Source of the DNA: an uncultured Dokdonia sp.
GTDB taxonomy: Bacteria; Bacteroidota; Bacteroidia; Flavobacteriales; Flavobacteriaceae
Direction: 5' to 3'
NCBI GenBank assembly: GCA_937124495.1
Contig: CAKZKZ010000217.1
Span: forward strand, 1-10,108
Length of the DNA stretch: 10,108 nt
Shown: one piece after another, positions 1 to 7,947 of the stretch
Position numbering within the stretch: position 1 is the first letter of the stretch
Layout of the letters: every line of letters starts with the position of its first letter
Notes under the pieces: model-generated
The model's input: only the letters and a program-made list of their open reading frames with translations
The model's database searches: none
Told to the model about the DNA's origin: nothing
Made by a program: the position numbers and the translations under genes

Positions 1-1
1 A

Positions 2-3000
2 TCTAATGCTTTTATAAATAACTATTTCTTATTTGTCTTGCCAAATATGTTTGTTTCTGGAGCCATTATTTTTGCAGTAGCGAATAAATGGAAAAGCACC
101 ATTGTTTCATTCATTGCAACCATTGTTATTATTGTAGCTTACCTAATCTCAGGAACATTTATAAATGATATGAGTACAGAAAGTTTAGGAGCTTTAACTG
201 ATATCATGGGATTAAGAGCCTATACCATAGATTCCAAATATTTTACAACTATAGATAAGAATAGTCAAGTCGTTTCATTCTCTGGGTGGTTACTCATTAA
301 CAGATCTTTTTGGGTGATTATTGGTGTGATTACTTTACTAATTTCTTATGTCTCCTTTTCTTTTATTCAGAAGCAACAAAAAGTAAAAAATGAGAGAAAA
401 AAGGAGAAGGCTAAAATCGCATTTCAAACATTTAATCTACCTGAAGTACATGCCAACTTTAATTTCCAGGCATCCTATTTACAGTTTTTAAGCATTTTTA
501 AAATCAACTTTTATACAATACTAAAAAGCAATACGTTCAAAATATTGTTGTTTTTTGGTGCGTTAATATTGATCAATAAACTTCTAAATGGATTTGAATA
601 TTACGGACTACAATCATACCATGTAACGAATAAAATGCTTGCATTCAATCGACCTATTAGTATGATTATGGGGATTATTATTTTGATTTTTTTTAGTGGC
701 GAATTGATTTGGAAAGAAAGAACGAGCGCTATAAATGAAGTTATCGATAGTACACCACATTCCTCACTAACAATCCTTTTAGCAAAAATAGGGGCTTTAA
801 TAACAATTAGCCTTTTGTTTGACCTTTTACTAATTATAATTTCTATTATCTATCAATTGTTACATGGGTACGTACACCTAGAAATTGATGTATATCTACT
901 AGATTTCTTATATGCAGGCGTACCAATGTATGTAATTTGGTCATGCATTTTAGTTAGTTTACAAATCTTTATTAATAATAAGTACCTGGCTTATTTTGTT
1001 TCAGTACTGCTTATTTTTTTAGTAGAATTTTTAGTGGTTGATGCATTAGGAATCGCTTCATTTATGGTAAATCTTGGGTTTTCACCTAGTTATACATATT
1101 CTGATCTAAACGGCTTTGGTGCAGTATTAACCGCTACGAATTGGTTCAATTTGTATTGGGTATTATTTGGAGCGTTGTTAATTACAATTGCTAGTTTATT
1201 CTGGATCCGTGGTACAAGTAAAGGTATTAGAAACAGATTCAAATCAGTTAAAAAACATTTCACAAAAAAGTACGCTTTTAGCTTTGTTACTTGTTTACTC
1301 TTATTTGGAGTAACATCGAGTTTTGTGTACTACAACACGCAAGTACTAAATTCATATAATTCTACAGATGAAATTAAAACGATGCAGGAATCGTATGAAA
1401 AAAAGTATAAAAAGTACGAATCAGTCCTGCAACCAAAAATTACGGAAATACAATATAATGTTGATATTTTTCCAGAGGAAAGAAGAGTATTATCTACATC
1501 AGTTTTAACAATAGAAAACAAAGGGATTCATACTATTGATTCTTTACATTACTCTTTATTTTATTTTATGGAAGAGGGTAATGAAGGTTTTGAGTACAAA
1601 AAATCCAATTGGATTAAGAAATTAACCATACCAAATTCAAAACTCGTATTTAATGATGAAATATTAGGCTATCAAATATTCAAATTAAATACCCCTTTAG
1701 CTCCAAATACTACCATGACAATTATCGTTGATACTGAGTATATAAGCACAGGGTTTGAAAATTCAATCTCAAATATTAGAGTTGCAAGAAATGGAACTTT
1801 TTTTGAATCTACATACCTATTACCTTCATTTGGTTATGAGCCATATAATGAGTTAATGAGTGTAACTGATAGAAAAAAAGTAGATTTACATCCTCAAAAA
1901 TCAATGGTTTCATTAAAAGATAAAAATTCAGAGAAGCTAAAAGAAAATTACATCACTCGTAAAACTTCAGATTGGGTACAGGTAGAAACAATAATTTCAA
2001 CCTCTAAAGATCAAATTGCTATCTCTCCAGGATCTTTAATCAAACAATGGAACATTGGAGAGCGAAAATATTATAAGTACAAAAATGATCATCAATCTAT
2101 CAATTTTATCAACTTCATGTCTGCGAGATATGAAGTCGCCAAAAAAATATGGAATGGAATAGACCTTGAAGTGTATTATCATAAAGCACACGATTATAAT
2201 ATTGACATTATGCTAAATGCATTAGAAAAATCATTGCAATATTATACAGAAAACTTTGGAGAATATTTTCATAAACAAGCTCGGATCGTAGAAATACCAA
2301 GGTATTATAATTTTGCACAAGCATTCCCTGGTACAATGCCATATACAGAAGGAGCTGGATTTATTACAGATCTAAGAGACCAAAATGATAATAATGTTAT
2401 TTACTCAATTGTAGCACATGAAATGGCACATCAGTATTGGGGGCATCAATTAGTAGGCGCAAATGTGGAAGGAGCTACCATGCTTTCTGAAAGTTTTGCA
2501 GAATACTCTGCATTGATGGTTATGAAGAACGAATTAAATGATGATGAACAAATGAAGAAGTTCTTAAACTATGATTTCGAAAAATACCTAAAAGGGAGAA
2601 GTAACGAAACAAAAAAAGAAACGCCTTTATACCGAGTAGGAGACCAGGGATATATCCATTATGGAAAAGGAAGTGTCATCTTATATGCATTGCAAGATTA
2701 TATTGGTGAAGAAAAAGTGAATAGAGCTTTAAAAGCCTTTTTATCTAAGTATAGGTATACATCAGATATATATCCTACAACTTTAGATTTTATCAACTTT
2801 TTAAAACCAGAAATTCCTAATGAATTCAAATACATATTAACTGATTGGTTCAAAGAAATCACATTGTATGATTATAAACTAAATGAAGCAACGTATACAG
2901 CTATAGAAAATAACAAATATCAAGTAAATATAGATATTAGTGCATCAAAAATTAAAGTTGACAGCTTAGGTGTAGAAAGTGAAAACATACCATACAATTG

Positions 3001-3190
3001 GGTAGATATAGCTGTTTATTCATCTAATAACAAAGTTCAATACCTAAAGAGGGTCTTATTTAATAAAGAAAAAATGAAATTTTCTTTTAAAGTAGAAAAT
3101 GCTCCTACTAAAGTTATTATTGATCCAAAGAGATTATTGATCGAAAAAGTAATCCATGATAACGAGAGGATTATAAAAAATGTTGAATAA
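2..3190 (+). CDS. ABC-2 permease / M1 family aminopeptidase fusion protein (5' partial)
   Basis: This is a membrane protein with an ABC-2 type permease half followed by an extracytoplasmic M1 zinc aminopeptidase half. The frame is open from base 2 with no stop, and a TTG at 38 lies inside a hydrophobic segment, so the true start is upstream and roughly 100 or more residues are missing. Several hydrophobic helices lie between 2 and about 1320, including the GELIWKER motif near 700 that is typical of these fusions. The peptidase half runs from about 1380 to the end. It has zinc motif HEMAH at 2417-2431, a third-ligand Glu in SESFAEY (2489-2491), a probable catalytic Tyr in HYGKGS (2660-2662), and TEGAGF near 2347 in place of GAMEN. 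Nineteen residues, not the usual 18, separate HEXXH from Glu, which I recall as normal for this subfamily. An ABC ATPase gene is expected just upstream but is not visible. Substrate is unknown. Confidence 0.93.
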   Translation, partial: SNAFINNYFLFVLPNMFVSGAIIFAVANKWKSTIVSFIATIVIIVAYLISGTFINDMSTESLGALTDIMGLRAYTIDSKYFTTIDKNSQVVSFSGWLLINRSFWVIIGVITLLISYVSFSFIQKQQKVKNERKKEKAKIAFQTFNLPEVHANFNFQASYLQFLSIFKINFYTILKSNTFKILLFFGALILINKLLNGFEYYGLQSYHVTNKMLAFNRPISMIMGIIILIFFSGELIWKERTSAINEVIDSTPHSSLTILLAKIGALITISLLFDLLLIIISIIYQLLHGYVHLEIDVYLLDFLYAGVPMYVIWSCILVSLQIFINNKYLAYFVSVLLIFLVEFLVVDALGIASFMVNLGFSPSYTYSDLNGFGAVLTATNWFNLYWVLFGALLITIASLFWIRGTSKGIRNRFKSVKKHFTKKYAFSFVTCLLLFGVTSSFVYYNTQVLNSYNSTDEIKTMQESYEKKYKKYESVLQPKITEIQYNVDIFPEERRVLSTSVLTIENKGIHTIDSLHYSLFYFMEEGNEGFEYKKSNWIKKLTIPNSKLVFNDEILGYQIFKLNTPLAPNTTMTIIVDTEYISTGFENSISNIRVARNGTFFESTYLLPSFGYEPYNELMSVTDRKKVDLHPQKSMVSLKDKNSEKLKENYITRKTSDWVQVETIISTSKDQIAISPGSLIKQWNIGERKYYKYKNDHQSINFINFMSARYEVAKKIWNGIDLEVYYHKAHDYNIDIMLNALEKSLQYYTENFGEYFHKQARIVEIPRYYNFAQAFPGTMPYTEGAGFITDLRDQNDNNVIYSIVAHEMAHQYWGHQLVGANVEGATMLSESFAEYSALMVMKNELNDDEQMKKFLNYDFEKYLKGRSNETKKETPLYRVGDQGYIHYGKGSVILYALQDYIGEEKVNRALKAFLSKYRYTSDIYPTTLDFINFLKPEIPNEFKYILTDWFKEITLYDYKLNEATYTAIENNKYQVNIDISASKIKVDSLGVESENIPYNWVDIAVYSSNNKVQYLKRVLFNKEKMKFSFKVENAPTKVIIDPKRLLIEKVIHDNERIIKNVE

Positions 3191-3498
3191 TTGCAGAATT
3201 AGAACAAGGGCTTAAAAATTATCTAATAGAGTAATTTTAACCTGTTGTGACTAGCTTACGAGAATGTAGCAGAAAAAATATAGCAGGATTATTATCATAT
3301 ACGCAAATTTTGAATCATTCAAAAAGGTTAGCTCTTTTTGGTGTGACCAAGCGATGTCAATCGAGCGCATAGGCAGCGGCAATTTTACATAATGGCTAAT
3401 TATAGATACAAATGAATTAACGCAGCGTAGCGTTCCTATTAATAGTTTATAGACCCAAGTACTAAGGTTTATTATGTGTACAAGACTTCCTGGGATAT

Positions 3499-3728
3499 TT
3501 GACATAATATTACATTATAGCTATCAAATAGCGAAATCACTGTACAATTCTAAAATGAGATATTTGTACTATAATGTTCTGCGTTATGTCACTTTGCTTT
3601 GGGAAAAAGCTTTTCCCAAAGCAAAGTTTCTTTATTTTTTTTCTTTCTAAAAGTTTCTTTAAAAAATGTAATGGAATACGCTTTGCCCGAAGCGACGATA
3701 GGAGTGAAGTGGGAATGTGTATGGAATG
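3499..3728 (+). repeat. Dispersed non-coding repeat, copy A
   Basis: This is collinear with copy B at 7772-8033. Shared blocks in order are: TTGACATAAT (3499-3508), ACATTATAGCT (3512-3522), TCAAATA, a 24-base core at 3569-3592 containing TGTTCTGCGTTATGT (23 of 24 identical), a stem-loop with different arm sequence, a T-rich run, and an 80-base tail at 3649-3728 (71 of 80 aligned columns identical, one gap). The tail holds a 19-base exact match, GACGATAGGAGTGAAGTGG, at 3694-3712. It ends about 230 bases before the protease gene. Origin is unknown; a cassette boundary, miniature mobile element or structured RNA are all possible. Confidence 0.85.
3591..3645 (+). terminator. Perfect 17-bp stem-loop followed by a T-rich run (terminator-like)
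   Basis: Arms 3591-3607 and 3611-3627 are perfectly complementary around a 3-base loop (AGC). They are followed by TTCTTTATTTTTTTT-type sequence, which is the shape of an intrinsic terminator on the plus strand. It sits 400 bases after the nearest stop codon and inside repeat copy A, so it may terminate an unseen transcript, insulate the next operon, or be a recombination or RNA structure of the repeat. Confidence 0.4.
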
Positions 3729-3804
3729 AGATTATTTCCTCTAATTTTCAATTGATTACGGGAAGCCGTAAATAATTATGGATTAAAATTCTTTCTTTTA
3801 TATG

Positions 3805-3822
3805 TGATTATTAAAATAATCA
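3805..3822. promoter_or_regulatory. Perfect 8-bp dyad in the leader of the protease operon
   Basis: TGATTATT and AATAATCA are exact inverted copies separated by AA. The dyad lies 135 bases before the ATG of the membrane protease. The size and spacing would suit an operator for a dimeric regulator, but AT-rich DNA produces such dyads by chance and no regulator gene is in view. Confidence 0.2.
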
Positions 3823-3957
3823 AATTCTCCCTATTTCTTCAATATATAATTTACTCATTATTGGGTATGTTTTAATGTTGTTTAATTCTTGATTTTTGAG
3901 TAGTTACAAATATTTATATGAGTTTTAAATTTTCAAAACTTTAAAAGAGAAATATAA

Positions 3958-5721
3958 ATGGAAGGGATTTCATCAATTTTTATAGCATTATTAATCCTTA
4001 GTATTATTACCGAGAAAGCTATTCTATTAGTTAGATCCTATCCAAGAACTTTTGTTAAAATTTTTATAGGAGTTCTTTCAATTTTAATTATAGCACTTTG
4101 GTTGCCCTATGATTCTAAAGATTTTTTAATTGTGTTATATATTGGATTTTATGGTTTTATCTTTTACAATTATAATGAGTTAAATCATTACTATGAAAGA
4201 CTAACAAATGGAAACAAGATCAATGTGCATTATATAAATTTTGTCTTGGCTATTATATTTCATACAATTCTCTTACTATTTAATTTCTCTAAAGAGGAAC
4301 TCACTTTTTCAGCTTGGAATCTCTTTTTATTTGGATTATTAACCCTCTTTATACAATCCTTAATTCATAGAGATCTTTTTAGACATATTACTAAAGGAAA
4401 AAACAGTGATGATAGTAACTCTAAGGAATTAGAAATTACATTTCTAAGTTTTCTTATTGGTTTTTTGGTTGCATTCCTGTTCTCAGTAGACATTTTTACA
4501 ATACTAGGAAAGGCTATACAATCTCCAAATGGATTGGAAGCGTTTTTTGAGTTCAATCAAAACTTTCCCATTGAAATTGATTATAGTACTACCAATTTAT
4601 TCAATGGGTTCATTAAAATTGACCAAAGTTTCAACTTATTTACAAGTACGAACTTCGGGATACTTATTGCGGGCTTCTTCTTATCCTTTGGGTCTAAATT
4701 CTTTCACGACATTTTAGATTATGTGCTTGAATTGAAGAACTTAAAAAGGAAATTAAACAAACAGGAAACTTACAAAATTAATCAAATAGCGGACTTGGAT
4801 GAATATATCCAAACCTCAGAAAGAATTATGGCTCAAAAAGTATCAGAAGAATTTACTGATGCTTTAAAACTCAAACATCCAAATATTATCTCTCTACAAC
4901 CTAGCCTTACAATGATAGACGGTAAGAAACGAAACTCTATAATCATTCATTTAAATGATAATAACACGGAAGAAATACCAAAAAAAATGCCATATAGACT
5001 TTCTAGTGGTAGGATTATAGATATTCCTGTTGAAGTAATTGATAGTCTTGAGGATGCTGAAATACATCGACGACCTGGTGTAAGGATTGCTAATATTAAA
5101 CATTCACGCAAACAAGGAACCTATGGGTGTCTTGTAAGACATCAAAGTGGGGAAGATTATATACTTACTTGTTCTCATGTCGCTCTAAGTGGGAGTAGTG
5201 AAGACTTAAAAGGAGAGGTGAACGATGATAAGATCTACAGAGCTTTTGGTGCTGGTAGACCATTCAATATTGCTAATGAGTTATTTTATGCCAGAAGGGA
5301 TGATAACAATGATACCGCACTCCTCAAGCCTATTCGAAGGAATAACATCAATAAGGTAAAAGGTATTAAAATAAGGCAAGAAAGAAGTATAGATAACGAA
5401 CGAGACCAACTTGAAGAGGTTAGTTTTTTTGGCGGAAAATCCGGATTTCAAACTGGTGAGATTCATCAGCCATGTCATCCAGATGAAGTAACCTTTAAAT
5501 ATGAAGATGGCAAGAAAGTAACTTTTAAGAATCTTATTCTTTTTGGCAGACGAAATGGATCAAAGTGGAAATCAATTTCACAAAAAGGTGATTCTGGCTC
5601 TGTTGTTTTTGACAAAGAAAATAGAGCAATAGGTTTGTTAATTGGAGGAAATAAACAGTTTTCTTACGCATTGCCTATTAAACCAATACTAGAAAAAGCA
5701 AAATGCACTATTAATACTTAA
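3958..5721 (+). CDS. Seven-helix membrane protein with C-terminal trypsin-like serine protease domain
   Basis: This 587-residue membrane-anchored peptidase belongs to the trypsin-like (chymotrypsin-fold) group. ATG 3958 directly follows an in-frame TAA, which fixes the start. Hydrophobic segments lie at about 4-25, 32-50, 55-72, 92-109, 120-136, 160-180 and 232-250. Basic loops at 26-34, 137-148 and 259-268 put the protease end in the cytoplasm, and a loop of about 50 residues (182-231) in the periplasm. Residues 307-365 resemble the small alpha/beta domain that often precedes this type of peptidase. The triad is His407 (LTCSHV), Asp452 (NDTALL) and Ser546 (GDSGS), so the enzyme should be active. 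The next gene begins 3 bases after the stop, implying co-expression. Natural substrate and trigger are unknown. Similar trypsin modules serve as effectors in bacterial conflict systems, which makes defence or stress signalling plausible but unproven. Confidence 0.88.
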   Translation: MEGISSIFIALLILSIITEKAILLVRSYPRTFVKIFIGVLSILIIALWLPYDSKDFLIVLYIGFYGFIFYNYNELNHYYERLTNGNKINVHYINFVLAIIFHTILLLFNFSKEELTFSAWNLFLFGLLTLFIQSLIHRDLFRHITKGKNSDDSNSKELEITFLSFLIGFLVAFLFSVDIFTILGKAIQSPNGLEAFFEFNQNFPIEIDYSTTNLFNGFIKIDQSFNLFTSTNFGILIAGFFLSFGSKFFHDILDYVLELKNLKRKLNKQETYKINQIADLDEYIQTSERIMAQKVSEEFTDALKLKHPNIISLQPSLTMIDGKKRNSIIIHLNDNNTEEIPKKMPYRLSSGRIIDIPVEVIDSLEDAEIHRRPGVRIANIKHSRKQGTYGCLVRHQSGEDYILTCSHVALSGSSEDLKGEVNDDKIYRAFGAGRPFNIANELFYARRDDNNDTALLKPIRRNNINKVKGIKIRQERSIDNERDQLEEVSFFGGKSGFQTGEIHQPCHPDEVTFKYEDGKKVTFKNLILFGRRNGSKWKSISQKGDSGSVVFDKENRAIGLLIGGNKQFSYALPIKPILEKAKCTINT

Positions 5722-5724
5722 ATT

Positions 5725-7626
5725 ATGAAACGATTAATTATACTCTTTATTATTACGACATTGACTGTGAATGCGTGGTCTCAAAATCAGATTTATACAC
5801 CATTTAAGGATGCGCTATTAATAAAACAATCCTTAGATGTTGGGAACAAAGATTGGGTTTCGATACTACAAAAATATGATCCAAATGTTAGTACATTAAT
5901 AAATGGGAATAATTTTTTATCATTAGTGCCAAAACTTAAAAACCCTGCTATAGCTGGAACAATAGTTGCTTCTAATAATATCCCTGAATTACAAAATATA
6001 GATCCTGAGTTTTCATTCATTCCGCAAAGTCAAGCCATTGATGCATTAGGTACTTTCATTGCGAATCGGTTTAAACAGGAACTCAACATTGCTTATCTTA
6101 ATAAGTTCAAGGAGAAACTTGCAAGCCAAACAGAGCTACGATTGCTACTTCCAGTGACTCACAAGTTCTTATTGGATAATGAGCCCTATAATTATACAGA
6201 TTTTTTAGAATCGTTGAGAGCTTCATTTAAGGAAGATCTGAACTCTATACCCAGTAATTTAGGAAATCTGTTAGTATCAAAAAGAACAACACTAACTTTA
6301 CCAGCGGGTCATTTGACGTTAGATCAATTCATTGGTTTGATCCTAGGGCTGGAGGCTATCCAGTCTTACATAAATGGAAATAGTAGTGCAGAAATAATCC
6401 TAAATGTAGCAGGTCATGCTGAAGTAGCAAATATTACCTCAACAAACCTAAAATCGAGTCTTGAATTTGTAAAAGTTGTAACTTCTGAATTATCAGATGA
6501 TGTTACAAAAGACTGGTACTCTCATAAAGAAATGAATGGAGTTTTTGGAAACCCTGAAGCTAGGTTAATATTTATAGGCTTATTCTATGAAAAATATAAA
6601 GGCATCTATAACCCAATTGTATCTCAGGTAAATTTTCCCAATTATTTAGATAAATTTTACAGAGCTTATAAGATAGTTGATGCATACAAAGACGAGTTGG
6701 CCGAGAATAAAACTAGTGGTATTGAAATAACCCAGTCAGATCTTGTTAAATATTTCGAACATACTATCAAGTTATTAGAAACAGTTTCTGATCTTTCTAA
6801 AATTGGAATACCAAGAGATCCTATTTTGGACAACAAGCTTATTACTACTACAAAAGATGTACTTGAAATTTTGAAAAATATTGAGCAGAAAGATTACGCC
6901 ACAACCTTTGTTAAGACTCTTTCATTCATCTCAGATTATAGTCTGTCAGGAGATTTTAAAACTGATTTTGTGAAGTATGGGAACTTTGCAGTTAATATTG
7001 TAACAGCAGAAAATTCTAAAGAAATGGTAAAAGCACTAGAGACTGCAGCATTGCCCGTAGGAAGTTATAAAATCAAACGGAATACATTCTCTAACATCTC
7101 TCTAAATGCCTATGCCGGTGGTTTCATTGGTGGTGAGTTTTTTAGAGAACGTGGTAATGCTGATCTTCCAGAAGATGTTGAGAGGACTTCATTAATCACA
7201 GGATTTAGTGCTCCAATAGGAGTTGCCTTTAGTACTGGAGTTGGGAAAAAATTCAATGGTACTGGTGCCCACAAAAAGTTAAAAAGATTTAAAAAAGATA
7301 GAAAGGAAAAGGTTTTGACAGGAGCTTCATGGTCAATTTTTATATCGGTTCTTGATGTAGGAGCAGTCACAGCTTTTAGATTAACGAATGACGAAGCAGA
7401 AGCTTTGCCTGAATTTGAATTTGAGAATTTTCTTGCCCCAGGAATCCATATAATTCATGGATTCAAAAATAGTCCTTTAAGTTTATCTATTGGTTATCAA
7501 TACGGTCCGCAAATTAGAAAAATAGGAGATATTGATAATCAAGATTTAATTAATGCATCAAATATCAGATTAGCTTTATTAATAGATATACCTATAGTGA
7601 ACTTCTTTTCTAAATCAGAATTCTGA
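5725..7626 (+). CDS. Secreted protein with helical body and predicted outer-membrane beta-barrel C-terminus; function unknown
   Basis: I do not recognise a named family. Residues 1-20 form a Sec signal peptide (MKRLI start, hydrophobic core, cleavage near AWSQ), and no lipobox cysteine is present. Residues 21 to about 440 look mainly alpha-helical, with amphipathic stretches such as IANRFKQELN and no catalytic motif that I can identify. From about 455 the pattern changes to alternating, glycine- and aromatic-rich segments (SLNAYAGGF, GVAFSTGVGKK, SLSIGYQYGPQ, RLALLIDIPI), and the chain ends in Phe. This is what an outer-membrane barrel or barrel-like beta domain looks like. ATG 5725 lies three bases after the protease stop and in the same frame. 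No clear ribosome-binding site is visible, which suggests translational coupling. The context suggests it is an envelope partner of the protease, as sensor, anchor or substrate. Confidence 0.85.
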   Translation: MKRLIILFIITTLTVNAWSQNQIYTPFKDALLIKQSLDVGNKDWVSILQKYDPNVSTLINGNNFLSLVPKLKNPAIAGTIVASNNIPELQNIDPEFSFIPQSQAIDALGTFIANRFKQELNIAYLNKFKEKLASQTELRLLLPVTHKFLLDNEPYNYTDFLESLRASFKEDLNSIPSNLGNLLVSKRTTLTLPAGHLTLDQFIGLILGLEAIQSYINGNSSAEIILNVAGHAEVANITSTNLKSSLEFVKVVTSELSDDVTKDWYSHKEMNGVFGNPEARLIFIGLFYEKYKGIYNPIVSQVNFPNYLDKFYRAYKIVDAYKDELAENKTSGIEITQSDLVKYFEHTIKLLETVSDLSKIGIPRDPILDNKLITTTKDVLEILKNIEQKDYATTFVKTLSFISDYSLSGDFKTDFVKYGNFAVNIVTAENSKEMVKALETAALPVGSYKIKRNTFSNISLNAYAGGFIGGEFFRERGNADLPEDVERTSLITGFSAPIGVAFSTGVGKKFNGTGAHKKLKRFKKDRKEKVLTGASWSIFISVLDVGAVTAFRLTNDEAEALPEFEFENFLAPGIHIIHGFKNSPLSLSIGYQYGPQIRKIGDIDNQDLINASNIRLALLIDIPIVNFFSKSEF

Positions 7627-7666
7627 CTTCTTAAATAAACAAATTAATGGGATATTTTACACGAGA

Positions 7667-7699
7667 TATAATAATTGCTCCAGTGGAGGAATTATTATA
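7667..7699. other. 15-bp stem-loop with one mismatch, 40 bases after the operon stop
   Basis: Arms 7667-7681 and 7685-7699 pair around the loop AGT with a single G-G mismatch (7677/7689). No T tract follows, so it is not a textbook intrinsic terminator. It may protect the 3' end of the operon mRNA or pause transcription. Confidence 0.4.
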
Positions 7700-7771
7700 G
7701 CTGCGAGATGATGCGGTTGGAATAAGGATAAACAATTATAATCTATTTAGAATAACCTAACCACAATGAGC

Positions 7772-7828
7772 TTGACATAATTACTATCGATATTAAGTCT
7801 AAAGACATTATAGCTGTAATTATGTCAA
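7772..7828. repeat. 13-bp perfect inverted repeat at the left edge of repeat copy B
   Basis: TTGACATAATTAC (7772-7784) and GTAATTATGTCAA (7816-7828) are exact inverted copies around a 31-base spacer that itself contains GTCT/AGAC (7797-7806). Copy A retains only a reduced version: TATTTGA/TCAAATA with ATAAT/ATTAT, within 3496-3530. This fits a structured edge of the element. Confidence 0.55.
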
Positions 7829-7890
7829 ATATCGCCCAAAAGCGCTATTATGCTAATTGTTATAAAATGTTCTATAATGTTCTGCGTTAT

Positions 7891-7947
7891 GTAACTTGAG
7901 CTTTTGCTAAAAGCAAAAGTTGTTACCTCAAATTTTTTTGATTTTTT
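7891..7947 (+). terminator. Bulged stem-loop plus T-rich run in repeat copy B (terminator-like)
   Basis: Bases 7899-7908 pair with 7912-7921 (one G-T pair) around the loop AAA. GTAAC (7891-7895) can pair with GTTAC (7922-7926), leaving a 3-base bulge. A run rich in T follows at 7932-7947. It occupies the same position as the 17-bp hairpin of copy A, although the arm sequences differ. Confidence 0.3.

Larger units (their letters stand above)
3191..3957. other. 767-bp non-coding stretch between the aminopeptidase gene and the protease operon
   Basis: I see no credible gene here. A minus-strand frame at 3251-3505 has no family resemblance and runs into the repeat. The first 300 bases hold only a short inverted repeat, AACGC/GCGTT at 3419-3423 and 3430-3434. 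Bases 3499-3728 are repeat copy A. From 3729 the sequence is an AT-rich leader for the next gene, containing a small hairpin (TTACGG/CCGTAA, 3756-3771) and an 8-bp dyad at 3805-3822. No convincing Bacteroidota promoter of the form TTG-N19-TAnnTTTG was found. Confidence 0.7.

Noticed and set aside
38..40. TTG as the start codon of the aminopeptidase gene
   Set aside because: The frame is open upstream to base 2, and the residues before it continue the same hydrophobic segment, so this is an internal codon of a truncated gene.
3212..3240. Possible terminator hairpin just after the aminopeptidase gene
   Set aside because: Only a 7-bp A/T stem (3215-3221/3232-3238) with a 10-base loop and no T tract; too weak to call.
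3330..3380. Possible third, degenerate copy of the repeat tail (AAGCGATGTC... followed by TAATGG)
   Set aside because: Matches are limited to a few short words that cannot be aligned without many gaps.
3251..3505. Minus-strand reading frame of 84 residues
   Set aside because: No family resemblance, no ribosome-binding site, and its start lies at the edge of repeat copy A. It appears to be chance openness in AT-rich DNA.
3679..3694. Small hairpin CGCTT/AAGCG in the tail of repeat copy A
   Set aside because: The outer pairs are lost in copy B (7984-7999) without compensation, so conservation here looks like sequence and not structure.
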